This document shows positions 51,205 through 61,900 of a stretch of DNA of 64,000 nucleotides, in pieces; the stretch's first letter is position 1, and every line of letters starts with the position of its first letter. Under the pieces are notes generated by a model. It saw only the letters and a program-made list of their open reading frames with translations, was not told where the DNA came from and ran no database searches. The position numbers were made by a program, and so were the translations under genes. Source of the DNA: Terrabacter sp. Root85 (GTDB lineage: Bacteria; Actinomycetota; Actinomycetes; Actinomycetales; Dermatophilaceae); the NCBI RefSeq assembly GCF_001429185.1, contig NZ_LMIW01000008.1:605676-669675 (forward strand). The letters are read 5' to 3'.

Positions 51205-51939
51205 TCACCTCGGGGGTCTGGTGAGCGTGGGGTGCCGGTCGGGCTCGTTGACGACCTCGGTCGCGACGGCGCTCAGACCGAGGCCCGCGCCTCGTGCGTA
51301 CGAGCGCAGGAGGGAGAAGGCGTCGTCGACGCCGATGCCGTGGATGCGCGAGAGGATGCCCTTGGCCTGCTCGATGCTGATCCGGCTGACCAGGGCGTAC
51401 TGCAGCTGCTCGGTGAGGACGCCGCTGGCCCGGATGGAGCGCTCCTGCAGGATGCCGATCGTGGCGATGTCGGCGACGGCCTGGACGACGCGTACGTCCG
51501 CGTCCTCGAGGGGATGCGCGTGGACGCTGAGCAGAGTCAGTGCACCGATCGCGGTGCCCTGGTGCCGCAGCGGCAGCGCGTGCACCGACTGGTAGCCCAG
51601 GGAGGTGGCGAGCCTCGCGAACGCCGGCCACCGGCGGTGTGCCTCGGTGTCACGCAGGTCGGTGTTGACCACGGGCCCACCGGTGTGGAAGCAGTCCTGG
51701 CACGGACCGCTCTCGCTCTGGACGGCAAGCGCCTCGAGCAGCCGGACCGACTGCTCGGAGGCCGCCACGAACTGGAGTCGCCCGGTCGGGTCGCCCAGGA
51801 CGATCCCGGCCGCGCTGGCCGCGCTGATCGTCGCTGCCTTCTCGGCGACGAGCTCGAGGAACTCGATGATGTCGAAGTCGGCGACGAGGGTGTCGGCGAC
51901 GGCCACGAAGACGTCGGTGAGCTTGTCAAGGGCGATCAC
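51205..51939 (-). CDS. GAF-ANTAR regulator
   Basis: A 244-residue protein. The GAF domain is at about 15-165 (FLELVAEKAATISAASAAGI, SESGPCQDCFHTGGPVVNTD) and ANTAR at about 175-235 (LVSRISIEQAKGILSRIHGI, GVDDAFSLLRSYARG). The GPCQDC motif with two cysteines could bind a metal or haem-like ligand, as known for some GAF-ANTAR pairs. GTG 51939 with AAAGGAG ten bases upstream. It is adjacent to a second GAF-ANTAR gene in the same direction. Confidence 0.9.
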   Translation of the reverse strand: MIALDKLTDVFVAVADTLVADFDIIEFLELVAEKAATISAASAAGIVLGDPTGRLQFVAASEQSVRLLEALAVQSESGPCQDCFHTGGPVVNTDLRDTEAHRRWPAFARLATSLGYQSVHALPLRHQGTAIGALTLLSVHAHPLEDADVRVVQAVADIATIGILQERSIRASGVLTEQLQYALVSRISIEQAKGILSRIHGIGVDDAFSLLRSYARGAGLGLSAVATEVVNEPDRHPTLTRPPR

Positions 51940-52003
51940 GGGCGGTCAGCTCCTTTCGGCAGGTGCGCGTGTGGGCACATGGTCCGCAGACGCTGTCGAG
52001 GCG

Positions 52004-52798
52004 TCATGGGTGCTCCCCGGGATCGTGAGGAGGATGGTCCCGCTGCAGATGGAGTATGCCGTCGATGACGTCCCGGGCCACGGCAGCGATGTCCTGGCCG
52101 GCCGCGAAGGCGTGTCCGCGCAGGCGTGCCATCGCCTCGGCGGGCTTCACCCCCAGGTCGACCATGACCATCCCCTGCGCCTGGTAGACCTCCATGCGGT
52201 GGGCGAGGACGTCGTCCAGCCCCTCCGGAGCCCGGCCCTCGGAGGCCCCAGCCTGCTCCTGGAGCAGCAGCCGGAGGGCGACCTCGGCGAAGCCGTGGCC
52301 CGACGCCAGCGCCTCGGCGGAGAGCGGACCGGGCTGCCTGCGGTAGATGTCGAGCACCCCCACCCGCGCCGAGCCGATCTGCAAGGGAAAGGCGAACACC
52401 GCGCCGACTCCGAGCTCGGCCGCGCGCGGGCCGTAGATCGGCCAGCGGTGCGACCCGGCTCCCACGAGGTCGGGCTCGAGCATCGGCCGGCGCGAGGCAT
52501 GGGCGTCCAGACAGGGACCCTCGCCCAAGGTGAACTGCAGCTCCTCGAGACTGCGGCTACGAGGACCCGCCGCGGCGGCGATCCCGGCCGACCCGTGTCC
52601 CTCACCGACCAGGGTGATGCCTGATCCCGACGCCGGGAGGTGACGCACCAAGGCGGCGCACAGCCGGGTCAAGGTGCTCACGAGTCCGTCGGCTCCCGCC
52701 GGGAGAGGCTCGTCGGCGAGCTGCAGCAGGATCCGAGCCACTGCTGGGTCCGGCCGGGACGTCGTCACGGGCAACCTCGGTTCTGGGGCATGAGCCAC
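52004..52798 (-). CDS. GAF-ANTAR regulator
   Basis: A 264-residue protein. The GAF domain is at about 40-185 (GEGPCLDAHASRRPMLEPDL, VGAVFAFPLQIGSARVGVLD) and ANTAR at about 195-250 (MEVYQAQGMVMVDLGVKPAE, AMARLRGHAFAAGQDIAAVA). It is upstream of the 51205-51939 gene and probably co-transcribed (64-base gap). GTG 52798 is the start; no strong ribosome binding site is visible. Confidence 0.88.
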   Translation of the reverse strand: MAHAPEPRLPVTTSRPDPAVARILLQLADEPLPAGADGLVSTLTRLCAALVRHLPASGSGITLVGEGHGSAGIAAAAGPRSRSLEELQFTLGEGPCLDAHASRRPMLEPDLVGAGSHRWPIYGPRAAELGVGAVFAFPLQIGSARVGVLDIYRRQPGPLSAEALASGHGFAEVALRLLLQEQAGASEGRAPEGLDDVLAHRMEVYQAQGMVMVDLGVKPAEAMARLRGHAFAAGQDIAAVARDVIDGILHLQRDHPPHDPGEHP

Positions 52799-52897
52799 AA
52801 GCCCGCCGCCGAGGTCCGGGGTCGACCGGCCTGAGATGGCTCCACCCTACGCCTCGTCCGCCGGACGACCGTCGTCCTGACGAGGCAGGAAGGCGCA

Positions 52898-52960
52898 GCC
52901 CGCTCGGGTGGGGTGAGCGGGCCGCGCCGGGTGCACCAGCAGCAGGGGGGTTGCTGCTGG
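52898..52960 (-). terminator. two tandem hairpins upstream of the GAF-ANTAR pair
   Basis: GCCCGCTC (52898-52905) pairs with GAGCGGGC (52915-52922), and CCAGCAGCA (52936-52944) with TGCTGCTGG (52952-52960). On the reverse strand they follow the acetyltransferase remnant and precede GTG 52798. They may end transcription from upstream or act in a leader; loop sizes (9 and 7 bases) do not match the hexanucleotide loops of known ANTAR targets. Confidence 0.4.
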
Positions 52961-53201
52961 GGCGTGGGCGCGCCCGCCGAGACAGGGGAGCATCGACGGG
53001 CGCGCGAGAGTGAGAGTGCCACAGCAGGCTGAGCGAATCCTGCACGCCACGCCGACGGGAAAAGCGCGTCATGATCCGGGCTCTCGATCGTCTTCCTGAT
53101 GCCGACGGTTCACCCCGCGTTGCCGACGTCAGGGGTCCCGGGTCTGCTCATGGAGGGGTGCCTGGGACCCCATCCCTCGCAGGGGCCGGGCCATCGCGAC
53201 G

Positions 53202-53513
53202 TCAGGTGCGCAGCTCCATCCGGCGCTCCGGCGGCTCATCGATCGGCCACCCCTCCGGGACTCCGGTGTCGACGAACCCGGCCCGTTCGTACGCCGTCCG
53301 CGCCCGGACGTTGTCGTTGCGGACCATGAGATAGGTCGACATCCCCTGGGCCGCAGCCCAGTCCGCCACCGCGCGGATGAGGTGACCCGCCAGTCCGGGG
53401 CATCGACCCAGTCGGCGTACCGCGAGCCGAAGGCTTCCGGTGACTCGGACAACGACGAGCCGCGCCGATCGGAACCGCTCCCAGTCGTCTGCTCCGATGC
53501 GCGTGATCTCCAC
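53202..53513 (-). pseudogene. broken GNAT acetyltransferase
   Basis: The frame starts MEITRIGADDWERFRSARL and ends MSTYLMVRNDNVRARTAYER then AGFVDTGVPEGWPIDEPPER, the usual ends of a GNAT protein. In between, the expected SPEAFGSRYADW segment is in another frame, and the acetyl-CoA-binding motif A (R/Q-x2-G-x-G/A) is missing. The product would be 103 residues instead of about 160. Frameshift plus internal deletion is the simplest reading. Confidence 0.7.
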
Positions 53514-53836
53514 GCGGCGAACCTAGCAAGTGCGCCGGCGCCCACGCGGTCATGGCGTATGCGTGGCGCTGGCTCCGGGGTGACGGCCCGTCACCTCGTC
53601 GCTCGAGCCCAGTCGCAGAAGCCCGTTCCGGTCTTGCGCCCGAGTCCTCGGGACTGGCGACTCCCTCCTCCACCATGCGCATGGCCTCGAGGTTTCCAAC
53701 TGGTGGCCACGTGAGCCCGACCGGAGCATGCGTGACACCATCGGGTCGGTCGACCCCGGTGTGGCAGGCGCGCTCGAGCCGCAGCCCACCGACCCGCTAG
53801 CACCACAAACCGTCCTGCCCGGACAAGGAGGCGCCC

Positions 53837-55039
53837 GTGAAGGTCCTGCTGCTGGAGAACGTGCACCCCGTCGCCGTCGAAGCCTTTCGAAGCAACGGCC
53901 ACGACGTCGAGGTCCGGTCCGGGTCCCTCACCGAGGGCGAGCTCATCGACGCTCTGGTCGGAGTCTCGCTGCTGGGGATCCGGTCCAACACGAAGGTCAC
54001 CCAGCGGGTGCTCGCAGCGGCCGACGACCTCCGCGCCGTCGGGTGCTTCTGCATCGGGACCAACCAGGTCGACCTCACCGCGGCAGCCGCGCACGGTGTC
54101 CCGGTCTTCAACGCCCCCTTCTCGAACACGAGGAGCGTCGTCGAGCTGGTCATCGGCGAGATGCTCGCCCTCGCCCGTCGTCTGCCCGAGAAGACCCAGC
54201 GCATGCACGACGGGATCTGGGACAAGTCCGCGCGCGGGAGCCACGAGACGCGTGGTCAGACCCTCGGGATCGTCGGCTACGGCAACATCGGCACCCAGCT
54301 GTCCAACGTCGCCGAGGCCATCGGCCTCCACGTCGTCTTCTACGACACCGCGGACCGACTGGCGCACGGGAACGCCCGGCGCCTGAGCTCGCTGGAGCAG
54401 CTGCTCGCCGAGTCCGACATCGTCAGCCTCCACGTCGACGGTCGACCCGGCAACGCAGGCCTCTTCGGCGACGAGCAGTTCTCGCTCATGAAGCCCGGCT
54501 CGGTGTTCATCAACGCCTCGCGCGGCATGGTGGTCGACGACCAGGCGCTGCGCGCGCACATCCTCTCCGGTCACCTCTCCGGTGCGGCCATCGACGTGTT
54601 CCCGTCCGAGCCCAAGGCCCAGGGCGACCCGTTCGAGTCGCCGCTGCGAGGTCTCGACAACGTCATCCTCACCCCGCACGTGGGTGGCTCGACCCAGGAG
54701 GCGCAGGAGGAGATCGGGTCCTTCGTCGCGGCCAAGCTGCTCGGGTTCGTGCAGTCCGGTGTCACCTCGCTGTCGGTGAACCTGCCCGAGGTGTCGGCGC
54801 CGCCGGCCGACGGCGGCGGCTTCCGGGCCGGCTACCTCCACCACAACGTGCGCGGGGTGCTGGCGTCGATCAACCAGACGCTCTCCGAGGCAGGTGCCAA
54901 CATCACCGGGCAGTCGCTCTCGACCCGCGGTGAGCTCGGCTACGTCATCACCGACACCGACGTGGCCCTGTCGGACGAGACCCTGGAGCGGCTGCGGCAG
55001 CTCGAGGAGACCGTCTGGCTCCGGACCTGGGCGACCTGA
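53837..55039 (+). CDS. serA: D-3-phosphoglycerate dehydrogenase
   Basis: A 400-residue enzyme. NAD binding is shown by TLGIVGYGNIGTQLSNVAEA; catalytic R/E/H are in FINASRGMVVDDQAL, AAIDVFPSEPKAQGDPFESP and NVILTPHVGGSTQEAQEEIG. A C-terminal ACT domain (HNVRGVLASINQTLSEAGAN) gives the E. coli SerA layout, distinct from the long mycobacterial form. It makes 3-phosphohydroxypyruvate for serine synthesis. AAGGAGG before ATG 53837. It stands alone. Confidence 0.95.
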   Translation: MKVLLLENVHPVAVEAFRSNGHDVEVRSGSLTEGELIDALVGVSLLGIRSNTKVTQRVLAAADDLRAVGCFCIGTNQVDLTAAAAHGVPVFNAPFSNTRSVVELVIGEMLALARRLPEKTQRMHDGIWDKSARGSHETRGQTLGIVGYGNIGTQLSNVAEAIGLHVVFYDTADRLAHGNARRLSSLEQLLAESDIVSLHVDGRPGNAGLFGDEQFSLMKPGSVFINASRGMVVDDQALRAHILSGHLSGAAIDVFPSEPKAQGDPFESPLRGLDNVILTPHVGGSTQEAQEEIGSFVAAKLLGFVQSGVTSLSVNLPEVSAPPADGGGFRAGYLHHNVRGVLASINQTLSEAGANITGQSLSTRGELGYVITDTDVALSDETLERLRQLEETVWLRTWAT

Positions 55040-55235
55040 CGGACGGCTCCGCGCCGGGGCCACAGAGCTCGGTGACTCCGGCATCCGCAGAGACAGAACG
55101 AACTACCGTCCCAAGTGCCCGAATCGTCCCGGTCTGAGCCTCTGACCTGCGGATTCGTGAGACGCGGGGCCCCGCCGTCCGCATAATTTCTCAGTGAGGG
55201 GCTCGGGGGAGCCCGGAACGTGGGGGGTGGGGACG

Positions 55236-55907
55236 ATGAGCGTGACACTGGGAGTGGGGCCCCGGGTGGGGGTAGTCGAGGACTACGTCCGCGTGCTCGT
55301 GGTGGACGACCACCAGGCCGTGGCGTCGGCGATGGCGCTGGCGATCGGCCTGCAGGCCGGGCTCGAGTGCATCGGATCGGCGAACTGCGCTTCAGAGGCG
55401 CGCGCGTCCGTCGCCGCGCTGCGTCCCGACGTCATCGTCATGGACGTCAACCTCGGTGACGGGGACGGCATCGAGCTCTCTGCCGAGCTCATCCGTGAGG
55501 ACCCGCGACTGCGTGTCGTCGTGCTCACGGCCGACGTCGACCAGACCCTGCTGCGCCGCGCGGCCGATGCGGGCGCGAGTGCCCTGCTGCTCAAGGACGG
55601 CACGCTCACCGAGCTCTTCGAGGCGTTGCGCGGCTGCAAGGGAGACGGGTTCGTCGTGCATCCGCGGGTCCTGCGTGACCTCCTGCGCTGCCCACCTGTC
55701 TCGAACCACACGCCGCTGACGGTCCGGGAGACCGAGGTGCTGATGCACCTCTCGGAAGGACACAACGTCGCGACGATCTCCGGACGTCTGGGGATCACGC
55801 GCCTCACGTGCCGTGGCTACGTGAAGAACATCATGGTCAAGCTCAACGCGCACTCGCAGCTCGAGGCGGTCGTGACGGCTCGACGGTTCGGACTGATCGG
55901 CTCCTGA
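55236..55907 (+). CDS. LuxR/NarL-family response regulator
   Basis: A 223-residue regulator. The receiver domain at about 20-135 has the acidic VLVVDDHQAV, phosphoacceptor region VIVMDVNLGDGDG and LLKDGTLTELFEALRG; the LuxR HTH is at 160-220 (LTVRETEVLMHLSEGHNVAT, RLTCRGYVKNIMVKLNAHSQ). ATG 55236 lies after a GGGGTGGGG stretch. It is followed immediately by its histidine kinase. Confidence 0.92.
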   Translation: MSVTLGVGPRVGVVEDYVRVLVVDDHQAVASAMALAIGLQAGLECIGSANCASEARASVAALRPDVIVMDVNLGDGDGIELSAELIREDPRLRVVVLTADVDQTLLRRAADAGASALLLKDGTLTELFEALRGCKGDGFVVHPRVLRDLLRCPPVSNHTPLTVRETEVLMHLSEGHNVATISGRLGITRLTCRGYVKNIMVKLNAHSQLEAVVTARRFGLIGS

Positions 55908-55936
55908 CCGTGCGCCTGCGACCCCGAGGGTGGTCG

Positions 55937-57253
55937 ATGGGGGACTCTCGCACCGTCCGCGGCCGAGCCGTTCGACGCTTCCTGCTGTGGAGCCTCATCG
56001 CGTTGACGGCGTGCGCCGGCGGCGTGAGCCTGGCCGTCAAGGCGGCAGCCCGTGACATCGCGGTCCGTGACGCCAGCACGCACGGGATCTCCTTCGCGCG
56101 CGACGTCGTCGCGCCGCTCATCAGTGCAGCCGTCCGCCGAGGTGACCCCGGCTCCGACCGCATCCTCGACGCCGTCGTGGGCAGCCCACTGCGTGACGAC
56201 TCCCTGGTGCGGATCAAGGTCTGGGGCGTGGGCGGTCAGGTCATCTGGTCCGATGTGCATGAGCTGCACGGCGAGACCTTCACCCTCGAGCCCGAGGAGG
56301 TCGCGCTCTTCGGGACCACCTCGTCGGTGGCGACCCTCTCGGACCTCTCGAAGGAGGAGAACGAGCACGAGCAGGGGTACGACGAGCTCCTCGAGGTGTA
56401 TGCCGGGGCCGTCGACTCCGAGGGCAAGCCGATCCTCGTCGAGTCGTACTGGAACAGCGACCGGATCGTCCGCGACGAGATCGTCATCTCGACCCGCATC
56501 CTGCCCCTGGCGATCGGCGCCCTCGTCCTGTTCATCCTGACGGTGATCCCGTTGGCCCTCTCCCTGGCCCGGCGCGTCGACCAGGCCCAGGCAGAACGGT
56601 CGTCACTGCTGCGCCACGCGCTGGCCGCCTCCGACGTGGAGCGCCGCAAGATCTCGCGCGAGCTGCACGACGGGCTCATCCAGGACCTGACGAGCCTCGG
56701 CTACTCGCTGCCCGCTGTCGCGGCGGAGCTCCCGGCCCAGTCGACCTCGGCCCGCGGGGTGCTCGAGTCGGTGGGCCGTCGGCTCCAGAGTGACATCGCC
56801 TCGCTGCGAGGGCTGCTCACCGACCTCTACCCGGTCGGTCTGGCCCGCGAGGGGCTCGAGGCCGCCGTCGAGCAGCTCGCGCAGCCCGTCCGTGCCGAGG
56901 GGGTCGACGTCACGATCGACGTCGACGGACGCCTCAAGGAGATCTCGGCCGAGTCCACCCAGTTCGCCTACCACGTCGTGCGGGAAGGCCTGCGCAACGT
57001 CGTGAAGCACGCCCACGCCCGGACCGTGTCCGTCGTCGCCACGGTCGACGGCAGCGACGTCGTGGTGACGGTCGACGACGACGGGGTGGGTGGCCCCTTC
57101 CCGGCGCCGGCGAAAGGCCACCTCGGACTGCGCCTGCTGCAGGACGACGTCGCCGACATCGGCGGCGAGGTCAGCCTGAGCGCCCTGCCGGGTGGGGGAT
57201 CGCGTCTGCGAGCCCGCTTTCCCCAGAGGTTCGCCTGGTCCTGGGCACCCTGA
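55937..57253 (+). CDS. NarL-type sensor histidine kinase
   Basis: A 438-residue membrane kinase. TM1 (RRFLLWSLIALTACAGGVSL) and TM2 (ILPLAIGALVLFILTVIPLA) bracket a 150-residue extracellular sensor. The HisKA_3 phosphoacceptor is SDVERRKISRELHDGLIQDL; the HATPase has VVREGLRNVVKHAHA, VDDDGVGG and GHLGLRLLQDDVADIGGEVS. GAGGG six bases before ATG 55937; GTG 55910 is an alternative. It is the cognate kinase of the preceding regulator. Confidence 0.93.
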   Translation: MGDSRTVRGRAVRRFLLWSLIALTACAGGVSLAVKAAARDIAVRDASTHGISFARDVVAPLISAAVRRGDPGSDRILDAVVGSPLRDDSLVRIKVWGVGGQVIWSDVHELHGETFTLEPEEVALFGTTSSVATLSDLSKEENEHEQGYDELLEVYAGAVDSEGKPILVESYWNSDRIVRDEIVISTRILPLAIGALVLFILTVIPLALSLARRVDQAQAERSSLLRHALAASDVERRKISRELHDGLIQDLTSLGYSLPAVAAELPAQSTSARGVLESVGRRLQSDIASLRGLLTDLYPVGLAREGLEAAVEQLAQPVRAEGVDVTIDVDGRLKEISAESTQFAYHVVREGLRNVVKHAHARTVSVVATVDGSDVVVTVDDDGVGGPFPAPAKGHLGLRLLQDDVADIGGEVSLSALPGGGSRLRARFPQRFAWSWAP

Positions 57254-57787
57254 GGGCGTACGCCCCCGGGTCGCGGGCTGCCGGTCGAGGTGCACCCCCC
57301 AAATAGGGGGTTGACGGCACCCCCAAGAAGGGTCGCGCGCGGCCCCCTCTTCGGCACTGTTGTGGCACAAGGGTGCTCAGCACCATGGATGCATGGGGAA
57401 AGAGCAGTTCGGGTGGGGGCACCGACAGGGGAGCGGACGACGTCGACGTGTCGCGGACGACACGTCGTCGATCCGGCGGCGGTGCGCGTGCCGACCCGAT
57501 CTCGCGAGGGAGTGCCCAACCATCACCGAGGAGTCGGTGCCGTCGTCGGCGGTCGCCGTTCTCCTGTTCGTGACCGCGGGCGCGCCCGCGGTCAGAGTCG
57601 TGACTCTCACGGCAGACGGCGTTGCGACGACAGACGGCTCGAACTCCCCCGTCCGTCCCGGGCGTGCCGGTCACGTCACGCACTGCGCCGATGCAACCCC
57701 CTCGTGGGAGTCCCGCGGCGGCCGGTCAGGTCGGCGGTGTGGCCGTCGGCCTGACCGTGCCGCTGTCACCGTCGACGAGGCGCGGAC
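57254..57787. other. intergenic stretch between kinase and SARP genes
   Basis: About 530 bases. Near 57295-57310 a run of six C, a short AAATA loop and five G may form a weak terminator. Several overlapping short frames exist but none has domain similarity or a good ribosome binding site. Confidence 0.4.
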
Positions 57788-58819
57788 ATGAGCATCCACG
57801 TGGCGCGCACCGTCACGGTGGCGCCGACCGGCCGACGTCCGGGCACGGCCGCGGTGCAGGTCAACCTGCTCGGCGGCCTGCACGTGCGCGTCGGAACTAC
57901 TGTCCTCGGACCGCGTCAGCTCGGCGGCGTCAAGCCCCGCCACCTGCTCATCGCGCTCGCGGTCGCCCGCGGCGTCCCGGTGTCGAAGGAGGCGCTGGTC
58001 TCGATCCTGTGGGGCGACGACCGGCCCACGGCGGCGACGGCGACCCTCGAGTCCTACGTGTGCGTGCTGCGCAAGCACCTCCAGGTCCCGGGCGCACCCC
58101 GGCAGGGGACGATCATGACCCGCGCCGGGTGCTACTCGCTGGACCTGGACCAGGTCGACCTCGACGTCGCGACGCTGGCCCGTGACGTCGGACGAGTCCT
58201 GCACCCGAGCGTCCGACCCGAGGTGGCACTGCCCTTGCTGCGCCGGACCCTTGCCGTCGCCAGGACCCCATTGCTGCCAGACGAGGCGAGCGCCCTCTGG
58301 CTGGACGCGGCGCGCGCAGAGCACGAGCGGATGACGAGCGAGTGGCTCGTCGCCGCGGCCGAGAAGGTCGTGGACCTCGCGCCCGGCGACGCGACCCGCT
58401 GGGCCCGTCAGGCCATCGAGGCCGACCCGCTCGACGAGGGTGCCTGGTACGCCTACCTGCACAGCAAGGACGTGTCCGGGCACCATGCAGAGGGCCTCCG
58501 GGCGTATGCCCGGTGCCGCAGGGTGTTCGCCGACGAGCTCGGGTGTGCGCCCGGGCCGCGGCTGCAGGAGATGTACGGGCGGTTGCTCGGAGGTCCCGAC
58601 GCGGACGACTCCGAGCTCGAGGGCCTCATCGATGCCGTCGTCCGCCTTCACCGGGTCTCTCGCGGCGGGTTCGCCGTCGGGGACGTCCCCGACTCCGGCC
58701 CCGACTCCGGGACCGGCAGGCGGGGCCCGGCCGCCGACGAGGCCCGACGCACGCTCGCCGCACTCGTGCGGTGCGCGTCCTCGGCGCCATCACGACCGAT
58801 CCGTTCGGCCAGCGCATGA
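57788..58819 (+). CDS. SARP/AfsR-type transcriptional regulator with BTAD domain
   Basis: A 343-residue protein. The N-terminal OmpR-like winged helix (VNLLGGLHVRVGTTVLGPRQ, KPRHLLIALAVARGVPVSKE, ALVSILWGDDRPTAATATLE) is followed by a bacterial transcriptional activation domain with helical repeats (AEHERMTSEWLVAAAEKVVD, GLRAYARCRRVFADELGCAP). No NB-ARC ATPase is present, as in small SARPs. SARPs usually activate neighbouring genes; the adjacent downstream gene is the large peroxidase at 58977. Confidence 0.88.
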   Translation: MSIHVARTVTVAPTGRRPGTAAVQVNLLGGLHVRVGTTVLGPRQLGGVKPRHLLIALAVARGVPVSKEALVSILWGDDRPTAATATLESYVCVLRKHLQVPGAPRQGTIMTRAGCYSLDLDQVDLDVATLARDVGRVLHPSVRPEVALPLLRRTLAVARTPLLPDEASALWLDAARAEHERMTSEWLVAAAEKVVDLAPGDATRWARQAIEADPLDEGAWYAYLHSKDVSGHHAEGLRAYARCRRVFADELGCAPGPRLQEMYGRLLGGPDADDSELEGLIDAVVRLHRVSRGGFAVGDVPDSGPDSGTGRRGPAADEARRTLAALVRCASSAPSRPIRSASA

Positions 58820-58976
58820 CGCCCGGGAGCCCCGGGCGGCAGCGCTCTCCGGGAGTCACGCCGAGCCGGCACGCGGTGCCGACACGGCGCACTTCCAACC
58901 CGTTCCACACGCACTCATCGGGTCTGCACAGGACCACGTCGGGGACACCAACAACAACTCACGAGGCAGGTGTGCA

Positions 58977-61900
58977 ATGAAACGCTCAACCGGCAAGTCT
59001 CCCGGGCGGATTCACGCCCGGATCTTTGACGTGGACGCTCGTCGGTCCGCGCACCGGGCGGGGCCGCAGTCACTAGCGGTCCGGTTCCGGTGGGTGGCGG
59101 CGAGCGTCGCGTTCGTCGTGCCCTTCGCCATGGTCGTGCCGCTTGCGGTCACGTCCGCGCAGGCAGCGCCCGCACCCGCGGGCAACGGCTTCGTGGTGAC
59201 GGCCTCCGACATCGCCTACATCCTCAAGCAGATCAAGATCGCCGAGGCGCACTCGGCGACGCAAACCCCGGCGAACCGCTGCGGCACTCTGGTCGGCCCG
59301 GGTGTCGACCAGGTCCCCGACCGGCTCACCTCGTACGGTCTTCGCACCGTCGACGGCTCGTGCAACAACCTCTTCACCAACCGGGAGACGTTCGCGGCGG
59401 CCGACCAGCCCTTCCCGCGGTTGACGACCCCCGACTTCCGGGCGGCCGAGACCAACCCGTCCCTGTTCGGGCCGCCGGTGGCGTCCTCCTACGCCCAGAA
59501 GAAGGGCAACGTCTTCGACACCCAGCCGCGCTTGGTCAGCAACCTCATCGTCGACCAGACCTCGACCAACCCTGCCGCCATCCAGGCAGCAGAGTTCCCG
59601 CTGCGGGCCCAGGGCGGCAACAAGGTGATCGCCTGCACGACCGACCCCACCCCGGCAGTCCCCCTCGGGGTGCCGGCGAACTGTGTGCCTTCGCACAAGA
59701 CGCTCTTCATCGAGAACGTCACGACGGACGTCGGGCTCTCCCCGCCGTTCAACTCGATCTTCACGTTCTTCGGCCAGTTCTTCGACCACGGAGTCGACCA
59801 GACGGTCAAGGGCGGCGGCAACGTCTTCGTGCCGCTGCGTGCCGACGACCCGCTCCTCACGGTGGGTCCGGACGGCATCGCCGGCAACGGTGACGAGGTC
59901 CCGGCGAACCAGGCCTTCATGGTGCTCACCCGCGCCCAGAACCAGCCCGGACCCGACGGGATCCTCGGCGACAACCCGGCAACGCCGGCGGACGAGTCGG
60001 CGGATGACGTCCAGAACGCCAACAACACCGACAGCCCCTGGGTCGACCAGTCCCAGACGTACACCTCGCACAGCTCGCACCAGGTCTTCCTCCGCGAGTA
60101 CACGAACGTCGGTGGACGGCCCGTCTCCAACGGCCGCTTCCTCGATGGTGGACCGGTCGGCGAGGCCTACCCGGGCTCGCCCGACGGCAGCGGCGGTCTC
60201 GCCACGTGGGCCGGCATCAAGAAGCAGACGGCCGACCTGCTGGGCATGCGCCTGGTCGACAAGGACGTCTTGAACATCCCGATGGTCGCCGCCGACCCCT
60301 ACGGCAACTTCCTGCCGGGTCCGGCCCGAGGGCTGCCGCAGTACGTGACGACCACCGGTCTCGTCGAGGGCTGCCGCGCCGCGACCGTCGGATGCACGGG
60401 ACCCGTCCCGGTGCCGGCCAACGTGCTGCACTTCGACACGCCGTTCCTCACGGACATCGCGCACAATGCCGAGCCCACGGGTGCACTGACGCCCGACACG
60501 GACACCGTCCCCTCGGCCGACTTCGCGAACCAGCCCGCCGGCACCTACGACGACGAGCTGCTCAACTCGCACTTCATCTGCGGTGACGGCCGGTGCAACG
60601 AGAACATCGCCCTGTCGTCCATCCACCAGGTCTTCCACTCGGAGCACAACCGCCTGGTCGACGACATCACCAACACGCTGAACAACAACCCGTCCCTGCT
60701 CGCTGACTACCTGGCCCCGCACACCGTGGGTACGGCAAACATCAGCTACGGGTTCGGCGGTCGCCTGTTCCAGGCCGCGCGCTTCGTCACGGAGATGGAG
60801 TACCAGCACCTGGTGTTCGAGGAGTTCGCACGCAAGGTGCAGCCGGGCGTCCGGCCGTTCCACGTCTACTCGCCCGACATCAACCCCGCCATCCAGGCGG
60901 AGTTCGCCCACGCGGTCTACCGTTTCGGGCACTCCATGCTCGATGACCAGGTGGCGCGCACGACGACAGACGCGGCGGGGGTCAAGACCGACAACTCGCT
61001 GCCGCTGCTGACCGCCTTCCTCAACCCGCCGGAGCTGTTCGCCAAGACGCACGGGGCGAGTCCGACGTTCTACACCGCGCAGGAGGGCGCGGGGGCCATC
61101 TTCATGGGCTCCTCCGACCAGGCCGGCAACGAGATCGACGAGTTCGTCACCGAGACCCTGCGCAACAACCTGCTCGGTCTCCCGCTCGACCTGCCGACCA
61201 TCAACATGGCGCGTGCCAGGGACGCGGGCATCCCGCGGCTCAACGACCTGCGCCGACAGATCAACGCGCAGACCAATGACGGCCAGCTGGCGCCCTACAC
61301 CGACTGGACCGACTTCGGGCAGCACCTGAAGCACCCCGAGTCGCTGGTCAACTTCGTGGCCGCCTACGGTCTGCACCCGTCGATCACCGGCGCCACGACT
61401 GCAGCCGCCAAGCGTGCGGCAGCACGTGCGATCGTCAACCCCGCCGTCGGGGACGTCCCGCCGGCAGACGCGGGCGACTTCATGTTCGGCACCGGCGCCT
61501 GGGCCAACGCAGGCGGACGCACCGTCACGGGCGTCGACGACATCGACCTGTGGGTCGGTGGCCTCGCCGAGATGACCAACCTCTTCGGAGGCCTGCTCGG
61601 CTCGACCTTCAACTACGTCTTCCAGACGCAGCTCGAGAGCCTGCAGGACGGCGACCGCTTCTACTACCTGCTCCGGACTCCCGGGATGAACCTCCGCACC
61701 CAGCTGGAGGGCAATTCCTTCTCCGAGATGATCCAGCGCAACACCGAGGGGACGAACACGCTCAAGGCCGACGCCTTCGCCACGGCTGACTGCAAGTTCC
61801 AGATGTCGTTCCTCAACAACCCGCTGAACGCGCCGAACACGCTGGTGCGCGCAGCGACTCCCGACGTGCCGGCAAGCCTGACGGGCCCCGGAACGGTCAA

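Noticed and set aside
52898..52960. ANTAR-binding leader hairpins
   Set aside because: Loops are 9 and 7 bases and lack the expected A1/G4 hexanucleotide pattern; called as possible terminators instead.
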